Position numbers and translations under genes: made by a program
Assembly (NCBI GenBank): GCA_030248215.1
Contig: JASANG010002166.1
Span: 186,001 to 250,000 of the forward strand
Source: Enoplolaimus lenunculus
Taxonomy: Eukaryota; Nematoda; Enoplea; Enoplida; Thoracostomopsidae
DNA: 64,000 bases
Reading direction: 5' to 3'
The notes under the pieces: model-generated
Database searches by the model: none
The model's input: the letters and a program-made list of their open reading frames with translations, nothing else
What the model was told of the DNA's origin: nothing
In this document: piece after piece, positions 23,883 to 37,600 of the stretch
Position numbering within the stretch: position 1 is the stretch's first letter
Layout: every line of letters begins with the position of its first letter

Positions 23883-24065
23883 CCCATGTTACTTTAAGGG
23901 GCGTCCAGGTTTCTGGTGGGTCTATAAAAGAGTATGTTTACATTCTAGAATACATTTTTTGCTTAGTCTTAGGCTAAGGAACTCATTTTTGCAACGCTTA
24001 CGCGTAGGCTTAGGCTTCGGAATACGCTTCAATCTACTGTTACGCCCCTTAAAGTAACATTGGCC
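23883..24065. mobile_element. GGCC-type hexamer-core MITE, TIR type B
   Basis: CCCATGTTACTTTAAGGGG at the left, CCCCTTAAAGTAACATTGGCC-type right end, core of TTAGGCT hexamers around TTTTTGCAACGCTTA. About 80% like the copy at 1657-1843 by eye. Confidence 0.85.
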
Positions 24066-24489
24066 GCCCCGACAATCCTAACGTCAACCCTGGGTACATC
24101 GTATGGCTGGTGAATCCCAAGCAATATGCGGGCACCGGTTTCAGTTAGTCAGTGGCCAATTTCAAGTTTACCACTCGTTTTGTTGTATTTGTATATACTT
24201 ATGTGTTCCGAAAAGTGTATCTTTGTAAATTTAACAGTAAACAATTTCAATTCCGAAAACACAATCTGATCGCACGCAGTTTTTAACTGGTAAATGACAA
24301 TAAACGACGCAGCCAATGTTACGCCAACTGACGTTTAGGCAGGCCGTTTCGCTTTCAGTTGAATTCCGTTTTCAGACGCGACCGCAATAGCGTAGGATTT
24401 GGATTAATGTTTGCTCAGGCTTAGGCCTCGTTTTAGACTAATGCTTATGTTTACAACATAGGTTTAGAAATATGCTTTATTTTGCGGCA

Positions 24490-24758
24490 TTCACATTGCA
24501 AGTTTTTGCCGCGAGAACTCGCAGCTGCAACTTACACAAAATACTTGCAGATGCAAGTATATTTTCAAAGGAACATTCCGATTGACCAATCAAACTGCAG
24601 GTGTATGAAATTCAAGCTACTTGCAACTGCGTTTACAGGTGCGAATTAAATTAAGCAGGAATGTCAGTTAATATTTTGCAGCGGAAAGAACATCAAAGCT
24701 GCTTTGTGAGCAAACGTGCGCGTGCAAGTTTTTGCTGCAAAAACTTGCACGTGTCAAT
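24490..24758. mobile_element. GCAAGTTTTTGC-type foldback element
   Basis: TTGCAAGTTTTTGC at the left and GCAAAAACTTGCACGTGTCAA at the right, with several internal copies of the word in both directions. A diverged relative lies at about 43955-44110. Confidence 0.6.
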
Positions 24759-24944
24759 ATTGCTTTATCTTGAAATTTAGAAAAAACTAAGAGTTACATC
24801 CGGAACAAAAGCCCACAAATATGTTAAAGATTAAAAAAGTAAAAAAAAAACTAGAAGATTTCGGAAATACGTTGCAAAACTGTTTGTCTCCGACTTCTGC
24901 ACCTGAAACGATTTAAAAAACCATTTCTGTGACCAGGCAAACTG

Positions 24945-25630
24945 TCACCATTCCCGTGCCGAAAACGCCATATTTCGTATTCCTCTTGCATATATGTTTC
25001 CGCGACTGAGCTGCGATTTCGCACGCGACGAACCACGATTTGAGCTTGCATCTTCTAATCCGTTCGCTGCCGTATTGTTATCCGTAGTAGTAGTATCAGG
25101 CCGCCGCTGATAACTCCGAACCGGCAGGCACCAGCCCAACCAACGAACTAACGATGTCCGACTGCTAGTGTCATCTTGTGTTTCTTCGTTGCTATCACTT
25201 TTAAACTCGTCATTTTCATCCAGTCTCGCTTCGAATGCGTCCCGATTTGAACATTGCGACTTTCGTTTGGTTCCAGTCAACTTTTTGTCGCGTGTTGATT
25301 TTTTGCGACTTTTCTTCAATAATCGATTTTTCAATTTATTCGACTTATTTTTGACGTTGTTGTTCTGCTGAACAATGCTTCCATTGTCGTTCGTTGCAGT
25401 TGCAGGTGCTTCCTCTTTGTTTTTGTTGATTTGTTTTGTTGTTGCTGTTGCGTTGTTGTCCGCACTTTCAGCGTTTAAATTCGTTGTGGAACCGTCAAAT
25501 TCGCAAATGTCGTGTTTAACAGACGGAGGACTGGCCAAAATTTGCTCGGTCAAATATTCTTCGCGATCTTGGAGTAGTCGAACTGCGTCTGGCTCACCGG
25601 AACTCAGTGCGCTAATGAGTGTTTGAATTG
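24945..25630 (-). CDS. Anoctamin exon 17: C-terminal cytosolic tail and stop
   Basis: Starts after TTTATAG at 25631 with [20 protein letters not shown] and [15 protein letters not shown], the family's post-TM10 helix. About 180 residues of Asn/Thr-rich, then strongly basic sequence ([12 protein letters not shown]) follow, ending at TGA 24947-24945. The tail has no family match I recognise. Confidence 0.9.
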
Positions 25631-28600
25631 CTATAAATCATTTGTGGAATGGTGTAAAATTAAGCAGAACAAACACAAAGTATCTTCCCAAACGAGAAAA
25701 TCTTGGACTTGTCATTGGTCAGGCATGCGGACACAGGGATATATGAGGGGCGGCCGTCGACACCCCTAGAAAAATGCAGGAGTGCCGCTGACCGTCCCTA
25801 AATCGCCGAAGAGTAAGGATTCGTGTTGAATTTAAAAACTAGCTACGCCCCTGATTGAAACATTCTGTCCTGGATGCCGCTGGAGTTCCCGATATCCGGT
25901 CAGTTGATAGGCTTTGCCTAATATTAATTTCACCTTTGAGCAAATCAAGCAAAACAAACATATAATTCATCGTCCCGAAAAAACGGCGGAAAAACCAAAA
26001 AAGACCAAGCCCAAAAAACAAAAAAAACCCAACACAAACCAAAAAAAAAAAAAAACAAAAAAAACCACCAAAATGATAAATGCTTATACTACTGTTAGCG
26101 CCCTGATCTATAACATTGGCCCTGGTAAAAAAATCAGCCTATATAGATTTTTTCTGCAAAACGAACAGCCTAAACTGATTCTCCTTGAAGAAATATCGTC
26201 GTATTCAGATGTTTCCGGTCACAAATATTTGACAGCGGAGGAAATAGGCCTGCTACACCGGATCAGAACCTACCGATAATAGTATGTTGAAAGACGATGA
26301 CAAAAATCAATCGATACACCATTAATATCCACCATTCGGCTGCGTAATAGTAAACCGGGCCTTCCGGATCGGTCACAGTTGGATCAGTTGTTGCGTTATG
26401 ATCAAAAAATCCGTTCGCAATCGCGTCTTGCTCATATGTGTGCGTGGTGTTATCGGTTCCATTGTAACACGCAGATCCTGTTGGACACATTAACATGAAC
26501 TCTGGTGGCGGTATAGTTGCAGAGGTTCGAAGCATTTCAGCACGCCGGTATTCTTCTTCGACGTAGTATCCTGAAAAAAATAGTTTAATTTTCAACTGTG
26601 TGAAGCGTATTTCACAAGTTGAGTTCTCAATTGTAGCAACTACCACCAGTTGAATTGTTAATTATGTGTAGCATTTAGTACTAATTGAATTAGTTTTGAC
26701 TGTATGTTAACATATATCACTCAATGAATTCTCAACGGTGTGCAGCATCTATGACCTGTTGACTTTTCAACTGTGTAGAACATTTTACCAGTTGCTGATA
26801 TACTCGTGTAGTTTTGAACCAGGCAATAAATGAGATGCTAAATTCAGGCTTATTTTTTACCCCCATACTTACCCTGCTACTACCGTGTGAAAATTCAGTT
26901 GCTTACCTGTTACAGTTCGGTTTGTTTGAGGACTTGTTACTGAATTGGTGATGGGTGCAACTCACACTTGGGAATACTATTCTTTGAAAATATGTAATTT
27001 CCATACGAGTTCGACTAAAGACGAATATTTAAAAAACAGCGTGCGTCCAAGGTTAGGAGGCAAAGTTAGCTTCGCAGCTATCGGAGTCAAAACTTTCACG
27101 GAACTCATTTTCAACTCATCCAGGTTCATTTAGAAAATACCATCATTTGTGACTGACTGTTAAAATCAGCACTAGAAACCATTCATTTTTGAAATATCAA
27201 ATTCTAAAATTCAATCGCATTTTTACTTTGATATGTTTCAACTCTTTTTCAAATCAATCAAATATTTCTATTTGGTTAATATTTTTCGACACAACAAAAC
27301 TCACAAAATCACAGAGACTAATTTTCTCAACAACATATCAACAAAACACTTAGTCTGAAACTTCAAATACAACTTTCGCACATGACTCTTTTCTATTTAA
27401 AATGATGTTAAAATTTGAGCCCTAGAGCTCTTCGATTTAAAGCGTTTACCATCACAACTCAATTATAAGAACAAAAAGCTTGTGTGTGGCCGATGTCTGA
27501 CACGTTTTGCAACGATTTTGCATCCACGTAATTGTAAAACACTGCGCATTGTGTACGTATTGGCTTTATATAGTTTGCACGGCCAATATACAGAACAGGA
27601 CCGGAACAGTAGTATAAGCAGATTCCTATGCCAAAGCCTACGCCTAAGCCAAAGCCTAAGCCTAAGCGTAAGCATAAATAATGAGCCTATACCTAAGCCT
27701 ACGCAAAAAAATTCGTCTAAAGCTTAAGCTTACTTTAATTACAGTCCCGCTGAAAAACGTTCCAGCTCTGTTCTATACATGGGCCGTTTGCACTATGAAC
27801 AAATAGTTGTTTGGGACGCGACTTTTATGCTGGAAATGATTATAGCGTCGACCGCGAACCAAATATGACTAACCTGAAAAATAACAAGTGTCTGGCATTT
27901 CAACGTGTTTATTAATATTCACAGGCGTACTGTCGTTAATTTGAACAGCATCGTCAAGTTCTAATTCTTTTCCGTGTTTTCCAACGCCTTGGCTTGCAAC
28001 ACTCTCGCCATCTTTCAACGATTCGCCAAAACTTCCAATGCTGGAATGTTTGGCTCGGTCGCTGTTACTTTTTGTGACGTAGACGTAATGCTTCGTTTCG
28101 AACGGGGTCAAACTCCAACGCCTGAAATATAACAATATTACAACTACAAAACTGCAGTTTAAAGAAAAATCACACACATATAAATATATGTTATACATGT
28201 TTTATAGATTAATACGTGTACGTACATGAACCAAATATTGCGCTTTTGTACACTTTTCTTTACATTAATCCTTTATCACATGAATATTTTCTATTTCATC
28301 TGAGACGTACTTTTATACTAGGATTTGAACTCCAGTGACTGGAGTGGGAGGAGTTTACAATCACCTCTCAGCTATTAGAGCTTGACGCTCGAGCTCGAGG
28401 GGGCTCTCACGTCTTGTGGTGATTTAGTACTATGTACACGTGTTGCAATTGTTAAACACTGTGCGATACGTATTATTTAATGTATATACACTGCGTTGAG
28501 TTGCCCATAGTCAACTCTATGTGAGAAGAGGTTAAAAGCTAGACTTAGGTTCGAGTACAGCCTTAAGCAACGGCTTAGGCCGAGGCAAAAGTTTTCTTGA

Positions 28601-31600
28601 ACGTAAGCCAAAAACTTGTCCAGTGCAAGTGTACAAGAGTTAAACTGGTTTGAGAACCAATTTCTTAACCAACGTTTGAAAACGTTTGCAACAATATTAA
28701 CATAAAATATGGCTGAATCCTAAAAACAATTTAGGGAATTCTGGTTTCGGAATGCACGGAACTTACTGAAGGTAAAAATGCAAAAAATTTTAGATATGAA
28801 AACAGTACCTAAGCGGACAAATGGACGAATTGTGTTCAACTCGAAGCCGTGATTCGATTTTGTATTTTACATTTATTTTTGTTTCGTCATTACGAAAGCG
28901 AGCTGAAGGCGACACGCAATAAACTGTCACAAATATGCACTTTATTACACATTCAAAAATTTACCTAAATCCTGCAAGCGTTGAATTCTTTGTCAACAAA
29001 GGATAATCAATAAAATCGCTAGCCAACTTCAACAATTCCTGATACGACGAAATTGACATGTAAACGCATTTTTCTAAAAATCGACTTGTAAACGCGATCA
29101 CAACGGCGTTCGTGACCACGGCAAGTTTTGTGAACGTTTCCAGTATTTTAGCCCATGGCCCGATCGTTGCGCAACGAAACGGAATAATGCGGCGGCTTTC
29201 GCTGAAATTGCATCATCAATATTTAGCGTATTATTTAAATATTTTTAGACCTTCGAAGCAAACCCAAAATAATGTGGCCGATACGTTTGTAGGGTTGCGC
29301 TATAGTCGCTGCGCGTCGCCGGACGCTGCCTTGCAGCACGATAAAATTTGTTTATTAAAAATTGTCGCAATGCCATCAAGTCGATTTTGCCTCTATATTT
29401 TTGACGGCAATGCATAGCGGCGTCCAACCGCGCCCGGTGATGCGTGGTGGCGTACGGCGCCGTGCGACAGCGTATAGCTGTGCGCTGCCCCGTCCGGCAG
29501 AGTAAAGTATAGCGCAATCCTTAAACTTTTCTGAAGGTGACCTGCCAAATTTGTTATCGCTAAACGTCATTTTACAACAAATTTCTCAAACTGCCGATGT
29601 GCGTCGCTGTTATAATGATTGTATTTTAGGCATAATATTAGCTCGTTCTCAAAGCCAAAAACCAAGGCAGGAGGGCTCCGGCTTATCCCTCCAAAAATTT
29701 TAGCTCCCTAGAAAAGTGTTTACCTCGACTATAACAAATTTGCATAAGTAAACGCGTTCCCAAGAACCTACAACACTTCATTTCAATATCAAAACGTACA
29801 ACAAAGAGAGATGTTGTGATTCCCGAACACTAGCCAGGTGACTTTGAAAAACATCTAGATTCAACCTAAACCTACATTCTCAAATTCGTTTAGCACCTAT
29901 TATCAGTTGGTGATAGGTCTTCTAGCTTTCGAACCAGAAAATGGTAAGGTTTGAAATTCAAAACGTTTATTGTATTCGATTTACTCTACTTCAGTGAAAA
30001 TTTTCAGATCTGCAATTGCAGTAGTTCGTTAATATAAAAATCTACTACTAACCAGTGATAAGTGCTATATGCATTTGAGAATACGGGCCCTACAGTTATC
30101 ATATACCCAATATATTTCATCGCGTCAATACGTATTTCAAGTACGTTATTAATCAACGCGAACAAGGGCGCAAGTGGAAACGCCGCAGCAAACATTGTTA
30201 TGAATCCAAACTGAATGACCATTTCTAAATAATCGTCAACGCCAAGTGGAGTTTTAGGCGGCTCTAAAAGATAATCTTTTTCCCACCGCGGTTGAGTACA
30301 TTTCTTAGCCCTGAAAAATGATCTATAATTAAATGCCAACTGCAATACAAATACTAATGATGCACGCAGGACACTCTAGTAATCCATTTATTCTACCAAG
30401 AGTGGATAATTTACGCAAGTGTGTGCAACTGAATACATTCTGTGTGCAAAATGAATATATCCAGCGAACGTTACATTTTGGCCTACCCCCGTTATTTACG
30501 GGGGGACGTTGCGCTAATATTTTGAATTTTAGCTAAACGTGTAAGTGGTGACTACCTCACTCTACCAAAGAGCGGGGGGGAGTCGGGTAAAAGCTAAACG
30601 AGTACTGATACATTTTGTCCCATGAACTTCAGTTGAACACTTTTATGCAAGACGAAAATTATCCACTCTTAATTCCTTAAGCACTGGCAACAGTGACACG
30701 TTCAGTTTGCCTTTTAGCTCGGTTTCGTTTGCAAACAGCTTTGTTTTAAGATTTCATATTGTAATTATGTTAGGCTTTTAGCTCGTTTCGACGATCATGA
30801 TATTTCATGCATTATCCTGTATTCAAAGTCTTGAGTACCTTTCCGTTTTCGAGTCAGTTGCTGTTCTTATGATGATAAGCGCAATATCCTACGAAACAGC
30901 TGTAAGCATTATATATTTATATTTACATTTATATTTATATATATTTATATTTACATTTATATTTATATATATTTATATTTACATTTATATTTATATATAT
31001 ATTTATTTATGTATACCTATATGTATATATATGTATATATGTTAGTTATCAATATACAAAATTATAAAAAAACTAAGTCGTTTTTATTGCTTACTCGGCG
31101 AAAAATTTTTTGCGAACCCAAAGTTTCATCATAGGCCACGCGATTTCTTTAATTAAATTATCAACAGTTTGCTTTCCGACTAAAATCACCATTAATTGAA
31201 CCGAAACTTCAACCATACATCCGATCGGTGAACACTGTTCGATGAGTTCGCTATACTGGACGTTAGGAGTTGTGAAAAATTTGCCTTTGAGCAACGCCAA
31301 ATACAGCAGCATGCCGTAGTTGTTGACAAATTCAAAAACTGTCCTGAAAAGCGAATCCATTTTAGCGTTATCACAGACCATCATCCGACAGGGAACAAGG
31401 AGGTACCGAACAAGAGCTTTTACAGGGCTGCCCGTCAACAGAGAAATTTTTTGATAGGTGGGTGGCGCGTTGTCTTATTAAATAATCGTTAAGAATCGGC
31501 CAATTCTAGACGAAGAGTCAGTGTTTTAATCTTTTGTGTCCAATAAAATCCGAATTTCCGTGTACGAAAGCGTAACAGAAAATCTACAGAATGCACGAGT

Positions 31601-34600
31601 ATTTGTCGCCCGACAACGTGTAACCCAACAATGTCCTTACGCTTGTGAATAAATCTAAGCATAATCATAAGCATAATCCTAAGCGTAATCCTTAGCCTAA
31701 CCCTAAGCCTACCCATAAAGATGGGTGACGAATTGTCGAGTCGACGAAATTTCGGATCATAAGTTGTCGGGCGACGAGTTATCGAGCGTCGAATTGTCGT
31801 CACACAAATCAATAATGACATTCACCCGAACTGGAAAGATTTCTGATTAACTTATTTTTTAGCCATGAAACCTGGAGGAAAAACAAACCGTTTATAAATG
31901 TAGCTTTCTTCGAACTGATCTTCAGTTCGTGGGCATTCAAGATACGTTAACCACCACGCGAGACGAGAGAACATCGAACTGAGTACAAATATCATGACCA
32001 AATTGATCAGAGACGCGGTTATCGATGCGAGAAAAGAAAAATGTTTAACAAATTAGAATTTTTGAAATTTGACATGATGCTGGTTTTACGTCGAAGAATT
32101 TTTTATGTTGAGTAACATTTTGTTGCACCGTTAAGCTATATCATTAAAGCTGGAATGCGTCGCATACGTATTTTGGACAAGTTCCAAGCATTTAATTTGT
32201 TCACAATACTTTTTTCTTAGACCGGAAACGTGATTGTTCTGTGACAAGAAAATTTTTTATGTAGATTGTTGTGCACTTGCTAACTGTAGCGCATTGCGCA
32301 AAGCCGGTTGACTAGCATGCCCAAAAGCGCATGGTACACGAATGTGCAACTATTGCGGTTCCGCATGTCATAAACTATACCACCAGGCGTTGCGTTTTTT
32401 GCCGAACCCCTTATTTATAGAAGCAGGGCGTCGCTGTCAAATGTAATAACCATAAATTAAACTATAAGCGTAACATTTTTGATGCCGGAAACATTAAATG
32501 CCACGGTTCGCACCAGGTTGTACCCCTCTAAATAAAACGGGGGTAGGTCAAAACACAACGCGTGCTAAGTACATTCATTTTTGCACAGAATGTACCCAGT
32601 TGCAAATATTCTTGCTAAACTAAACATCCATCCACTCTTGATAAAACTGTTTGATTTTTTCAAATCTTCTAATTTTAAACTAACCAATCATGTCAGATTT
32701 ACTACTGCTCGGTAACAAAGTTATTTTTACCAAGTAAAATTACTTAATCAGAGAACAAAAAATTGTTTTGTATGAAAATTTCACTTGCCCGCTCTCGAGG
32801 TACGCAATTACCGGAAACAAGAAGTTGAGCGCCACACCATACGAACAACTTGGCTTGCGTCCCATGGCCGAAATCTTTTCAACTGCATTAAAACAATTCT
32901 ATATTCGAAAAAATTTTCCTTGTCAACTCTGGACATACTTTTACCCCATTTTTTACTAACAATTCCTCGTTATCGGATGGCATTTCGATGAAATTATTTC
33001 TGAACCGTTCCAAATTTAATTTTAAAACTAACCAATCATATCAGATCCAATAGTGCTAACAAAGTGATTCGCCGAATACAATTGGTTGAGCAGTGAACCG
33101 AAGTAAACTTTGAACATATTAATGCCGTAAAACATTGTCGCCAGCGATGCGTAAACAACAATCAAAATACACGTTGAAACTCCAACGCGAATTAGTTTTT
33201 CACAATGGATCATGTATGGTTCTTCCTGGCGAGTGACAGGGTTGAGCCGAACTCGAGTTTGCTAAAAACAGTTTACAATCTAAAGCAACCAGACATTAAA
33301 CCAGGTCCATAAAACACCACAGGTAGTGGATCAGAATACACTCAACCGAAAGACAAAGCATATTTAACGTAAACAATAAAATGCAGGACATTTAAACGTG
33401 CGAGTTTAGCAATTTTGTAGCAAAAAATAAATGTTCTGCTGGTATTAGTCCAAGAACCCAAAAATAGCATAAGCCTGTTTCTAAACCCACTCCTAAATCT
33501 CATTGCAAGGAAGTATGAAGCCACAGGGTTGCGCCGCCTGCTGCTGCTCGCCGCCGGATGTCGACGAGTGCCGACGCGCAGTGCCGGACGCCGGGGCACG
33601 GCAGGCTCAGTAAAGTATAGCGTGACCGTAAGACAAGTCCGTTGCTGTCCAGCGGAAGACTCAACGTACCTAAACGTAACATGGTCCATAAAACGTTTGT
33701 TGAGTTATGAATGAGTTTAATCCGAAAACATCATACGCTCAAATGTGAACTAACATACTTGTGCTTTAAATTCCGGTCGAATCAATTCGCCTCGTGTATC
33801 TTCAGATTTTGCATCCCAACGTGCTGCCAATCTGCAGTAACAAGTAGACCAATTTGGCAGGAGAATATATATAAAGATGCTCGGGGCAAGGCCCCGGCCT
33901 CTGTTATAGCTTCATCGGTCCCTGATCGAAAAGTTTTTAGATTGCAGTAAAAAAATTCAATGTAAGAAAAATGTTCTTTGCCCTATCTGGCAATGTTAAT
34001 CTGATCCCAACAGGCAAGTAGCAGTGAGGAGTTTACGGAAAAGGCTCAGCGTCAGCGTCCCACAAAATCCTTGGGCATCTGTTTTAGATCGAGTTATTGT
34101 CATTACAATCTTAAATTTTCTACGCCGCGAACTAGTTTGGTGATTACAAATTCAAACAATCAAACAAACAAACGATCAAACAAACACACCGACAAGCACA
34201 CACGCAGACACTCAAACCAACAAGCAAACTAACAAACAAAAGGCGAGCAAACAATCTTAACCAACCAACCAAATAACCAACCAACCAACCACCCACCCAA
34301 ACAACCAAACAACAAACAAAGAAAGAAAGAAAGAAAGAAACAAACAAACAAAAAACCAACCAAGCAACCTAACAAACAAACAAACAAACAAACAAACAAA
34401 AAACCAACCAAGCAACCTAACAAACACGCAAACAAACAAACAAACAAAAAACCAGCCAAGCAACCTAACAAACAAACAAACAAACAAACAAACCAACAAA
34501 CAAACAAACAATCAATCAAACAAACAACCAACCAAACCAACAACTTACGACGCTTCATTTCGTTTCCATACGTTCAAAAAGATCACTCCCCAAACGGAAA

Positions 34601-37600
34601 TTAAAAACGCAAACGCCGGTGTTAAAAAGTTGTCTAACAATGCACCAAAATGAGCATAGAAACAATATTTATCCAGTCGAGTATATGGACACTTATCAGG
34701 ATGACATAACGGGCAAATGATCACCGGTGGCGTCTTCGCACACGTTTCAGTAACGGAAGTGTCGTAAAAGACTTGAACGATTCCGCCTATGATCACAATG
34801 AAGCCTAAAAAACAACTATTGAGTTTAATCAGTGATGCTGAACTAAGTCTTTCAGAACTCAGAATTCTGGATTGACTAATGTCAATGTGAGTCAATTAAT
34901 CAACATCCTGGATTAAATCAGCTTAGAGTAAGTTAATGTTTACTGTTATTAACTCAAAAATGACCACAAATTACAGATTTTTTCTTTCTGAATTAATTAA
35001 TCAAGTCTCTTGAATTTACAGTGAAGTGTATTATCATTCTTATCGATGTTGAACGCAAATACGACAACTAAACTTTAGTGATAAAATGTACTGGTAACAG
35101 GCAAAGAAGCAAAATCCGTCGTTTGATAAACGTATAAAACTTACCAAAACAGGATGCAGGAACCAAAAACTTTGTGTACATGCCAAGCCAAGCAAAATAA
35201 AGCGTTGCTTTCTCTCCAAAATACGACCAAATTTCGTCCAACGGTTGTTCATATCTCCAAGCCTAAATTAATATAAAAATATTTATTTATTAAATTTACT
35301 TAAATCTGTATGCTTTTGTAATTTGTGTGTTGTATACATCTCATACGTCTTAAGGTGTGTTCTTATCGTACAGTAAAAACGAAAACTTGTCGTTCCAAAA
35401 CTATACTCCATTTCAAAATTTACTCGATTTTAGAGAATTAGTTCGAAATTGAAAATGTCGCCATTGTTAAGTTTCCATTTCCAGTTTATATATATTTTTC
35501 AGATTTTAGTATAACTTTATAGGCTTAGGTTTAGGCTTATGATTAGTACTTGGCTTAGGCTCAGGATTTTCTTATGCTAGATTTTAGCTTTTGGAAAAGC
35601 ATTACACTAATTTTTGACTTAGGTTTAAGCTAATCTTTAAGCTCATTTTTACGCTTAAGCTTAGGCTTAGGCTTAGGAACATGCTTATACTAGTGTTACA
35701 GACCAGTTCTTTACATTGGCTCTTACTTTGAACGAAGCCCAATACTGACTCAACCAGTAACGCAGCGGCCAGTCGTTAACGTTACGATCAAAATATTTGT
35801 ATTCTGTGTCCGCGGTGTCGGAGTCATGCAGGCAGTATTCAGCTAAAAAATCAACATAAAAAAATTAACATAATTTTTATCGAATTTTAGCTTTTTAAAA
35901 GTCAAATGTTTTGAATAAAGTTAACGCAAAGTTTCAAAATCATTGTTTCGCTCGCGGATATTTTGCCACTGGTTAGCCCGTTGGAATGCAAGGGCAGATC
36001 CAGCGTAATCAAGAATCGGATTTTCCAACTGTGCGCATTCAACATAATTTTTTTCGGGACAAAATGTATAAATCACAGTTCCGTGTGTGTATTTGACTGG
36101 GCGGTATTAACAGGACCCCAAGGACGTACAAGTGTGTGAGGGGGCGGGGGCGGTGTTTTTTGATCGATGTTAGTAAAATTTTTGTTACCCTCGTAACAAA
36201 TCTTGCGTCTTAATATCAATCAACAATATTTATTTGAGAATATGACTAGAAAAATGTACAAAACGTACCTGTGTACACGCCAGAACGTATCATATCAGGC
36301 AAAGTTAACGCTCGTTTTGGTTTTGATCTTTTCTTTTTCTCTCGTGCTGAGCCTGCATCGATATCCACTGTAACACGTTGGATTGCAAACGCAACCAGCC
36401 GCAGTCGTTGAATTGCCGAGAAAAATGTGCGTCGATCTGGAAGAAACAAAAATTTTTTCCAGTCTGTTCTAAAAAAACTAAACTGTGTACTATTTTTGCA
36501 ACGTTTTGTACTAGAATTTTGCTAAATTAACTGATAAACTGAAAAATTAATTGGTTGAAAATCATATTATCATCTGTGTATAGTAGTTGTTACCATTTTA
36601 ACATTTGTATTTGATAAACCAATTAAGCTAAACTCGTTCACTCTGTGAACGTTAAAATATGTTGGGATACCACTGGTTCCGTGAATCCGCTAAGGGTATA
36701 TCACTTTGATCAAGAGGGCATGATACAAGAGTATGCAACTCTTGTGGTTCCGTATGGTACAAAATGTACTAGGCCTGCATGCATTGCGGTTTTGAGCGAC
36801 CACCCCCTTTTATTTAGCAGTGGGTAAAACCTGTGCAAATCATGGCACTTTATGTATCCGGTATCAAAAATGCTCAGCGTATAATTTAATTTATAGGGTT
36901 GATGCTTGTGACAACCACCTCCCATTCTGAATCAGGGGGATTGACTAAAATCGCAACGCCTGATGGTACATTTTGTACCATGTGGAACCTCAAAAGTAGC
37001 ACACTCTGATATCAAACAGTCTTGGTTTAATACAGTTGTTGTAGCATTTTGTCCGCTTAAAACTGTTTCTAACTTGAGCTATAGTCATTGGTTTACTACT
37101 ACCGAGTTATAGTCACTATGGCAGAAACACTACCATCAATTAAAAAATAATCTTTCAGCTCGCGTTCAAATTTCATGCTGAATTTGCGTTCAATCGGATC
37201 TCGTTTCGCGTGTTCTGGCAACAAAATGCACGAACACAAACCTTTCGAACAACCCATCATTGATTTTACCTTGTCTCGAATTCTGAAAACACAAATTTAA
37301 ACTGAGACAAACTTGTCAAGCTTATTTGCCAAATGTCTTATTTTAAGTCGACATATATTGAAATTAAGACACACTGCTGCGTTGTTGATAATTAGCCGAT
37401 AAACTCAAAATTTCACAGCAAACCACTTTGATACTGCAGTAAATCTTGTAAAATACAGACGTGGTTAAAGATTTTTATACTGTGATTTACTAGCAAGGTT
37501 CAAAACTTACTAGGGGGTCAGAAATATTGAGCCCCCCGGCCCCCCCTATAGCTACAGACTCGGCCATGCTACGTGGCATACTCAAATTTAACTCCGTTCA

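Larger units (their letters stand above)
23525..24944. other. Convergent spacer between ANKIB1 and the anoctamin gene
   Basis: About 1.4 kb holding both 3' ends. It contains a GGCC-type element (23883-24065) and a GCAAGTTTTTGC-type element (24490-24758). A minus-strand AATAAA (plus TTTATT, 24476-24481) is a weak candidate poly(A) signal for the anoctamin gene. No other gene seen. Confidence 0.6.

Noticed and set aside
34144-34558. Cys/Phe/Leu/Val-rich minus-strand frames resembling membrane proteins
   Set aside because: They arise from the CAAA/CCAA satellite, whose short units are open in several frames; no family match and no non-repeat sequence.
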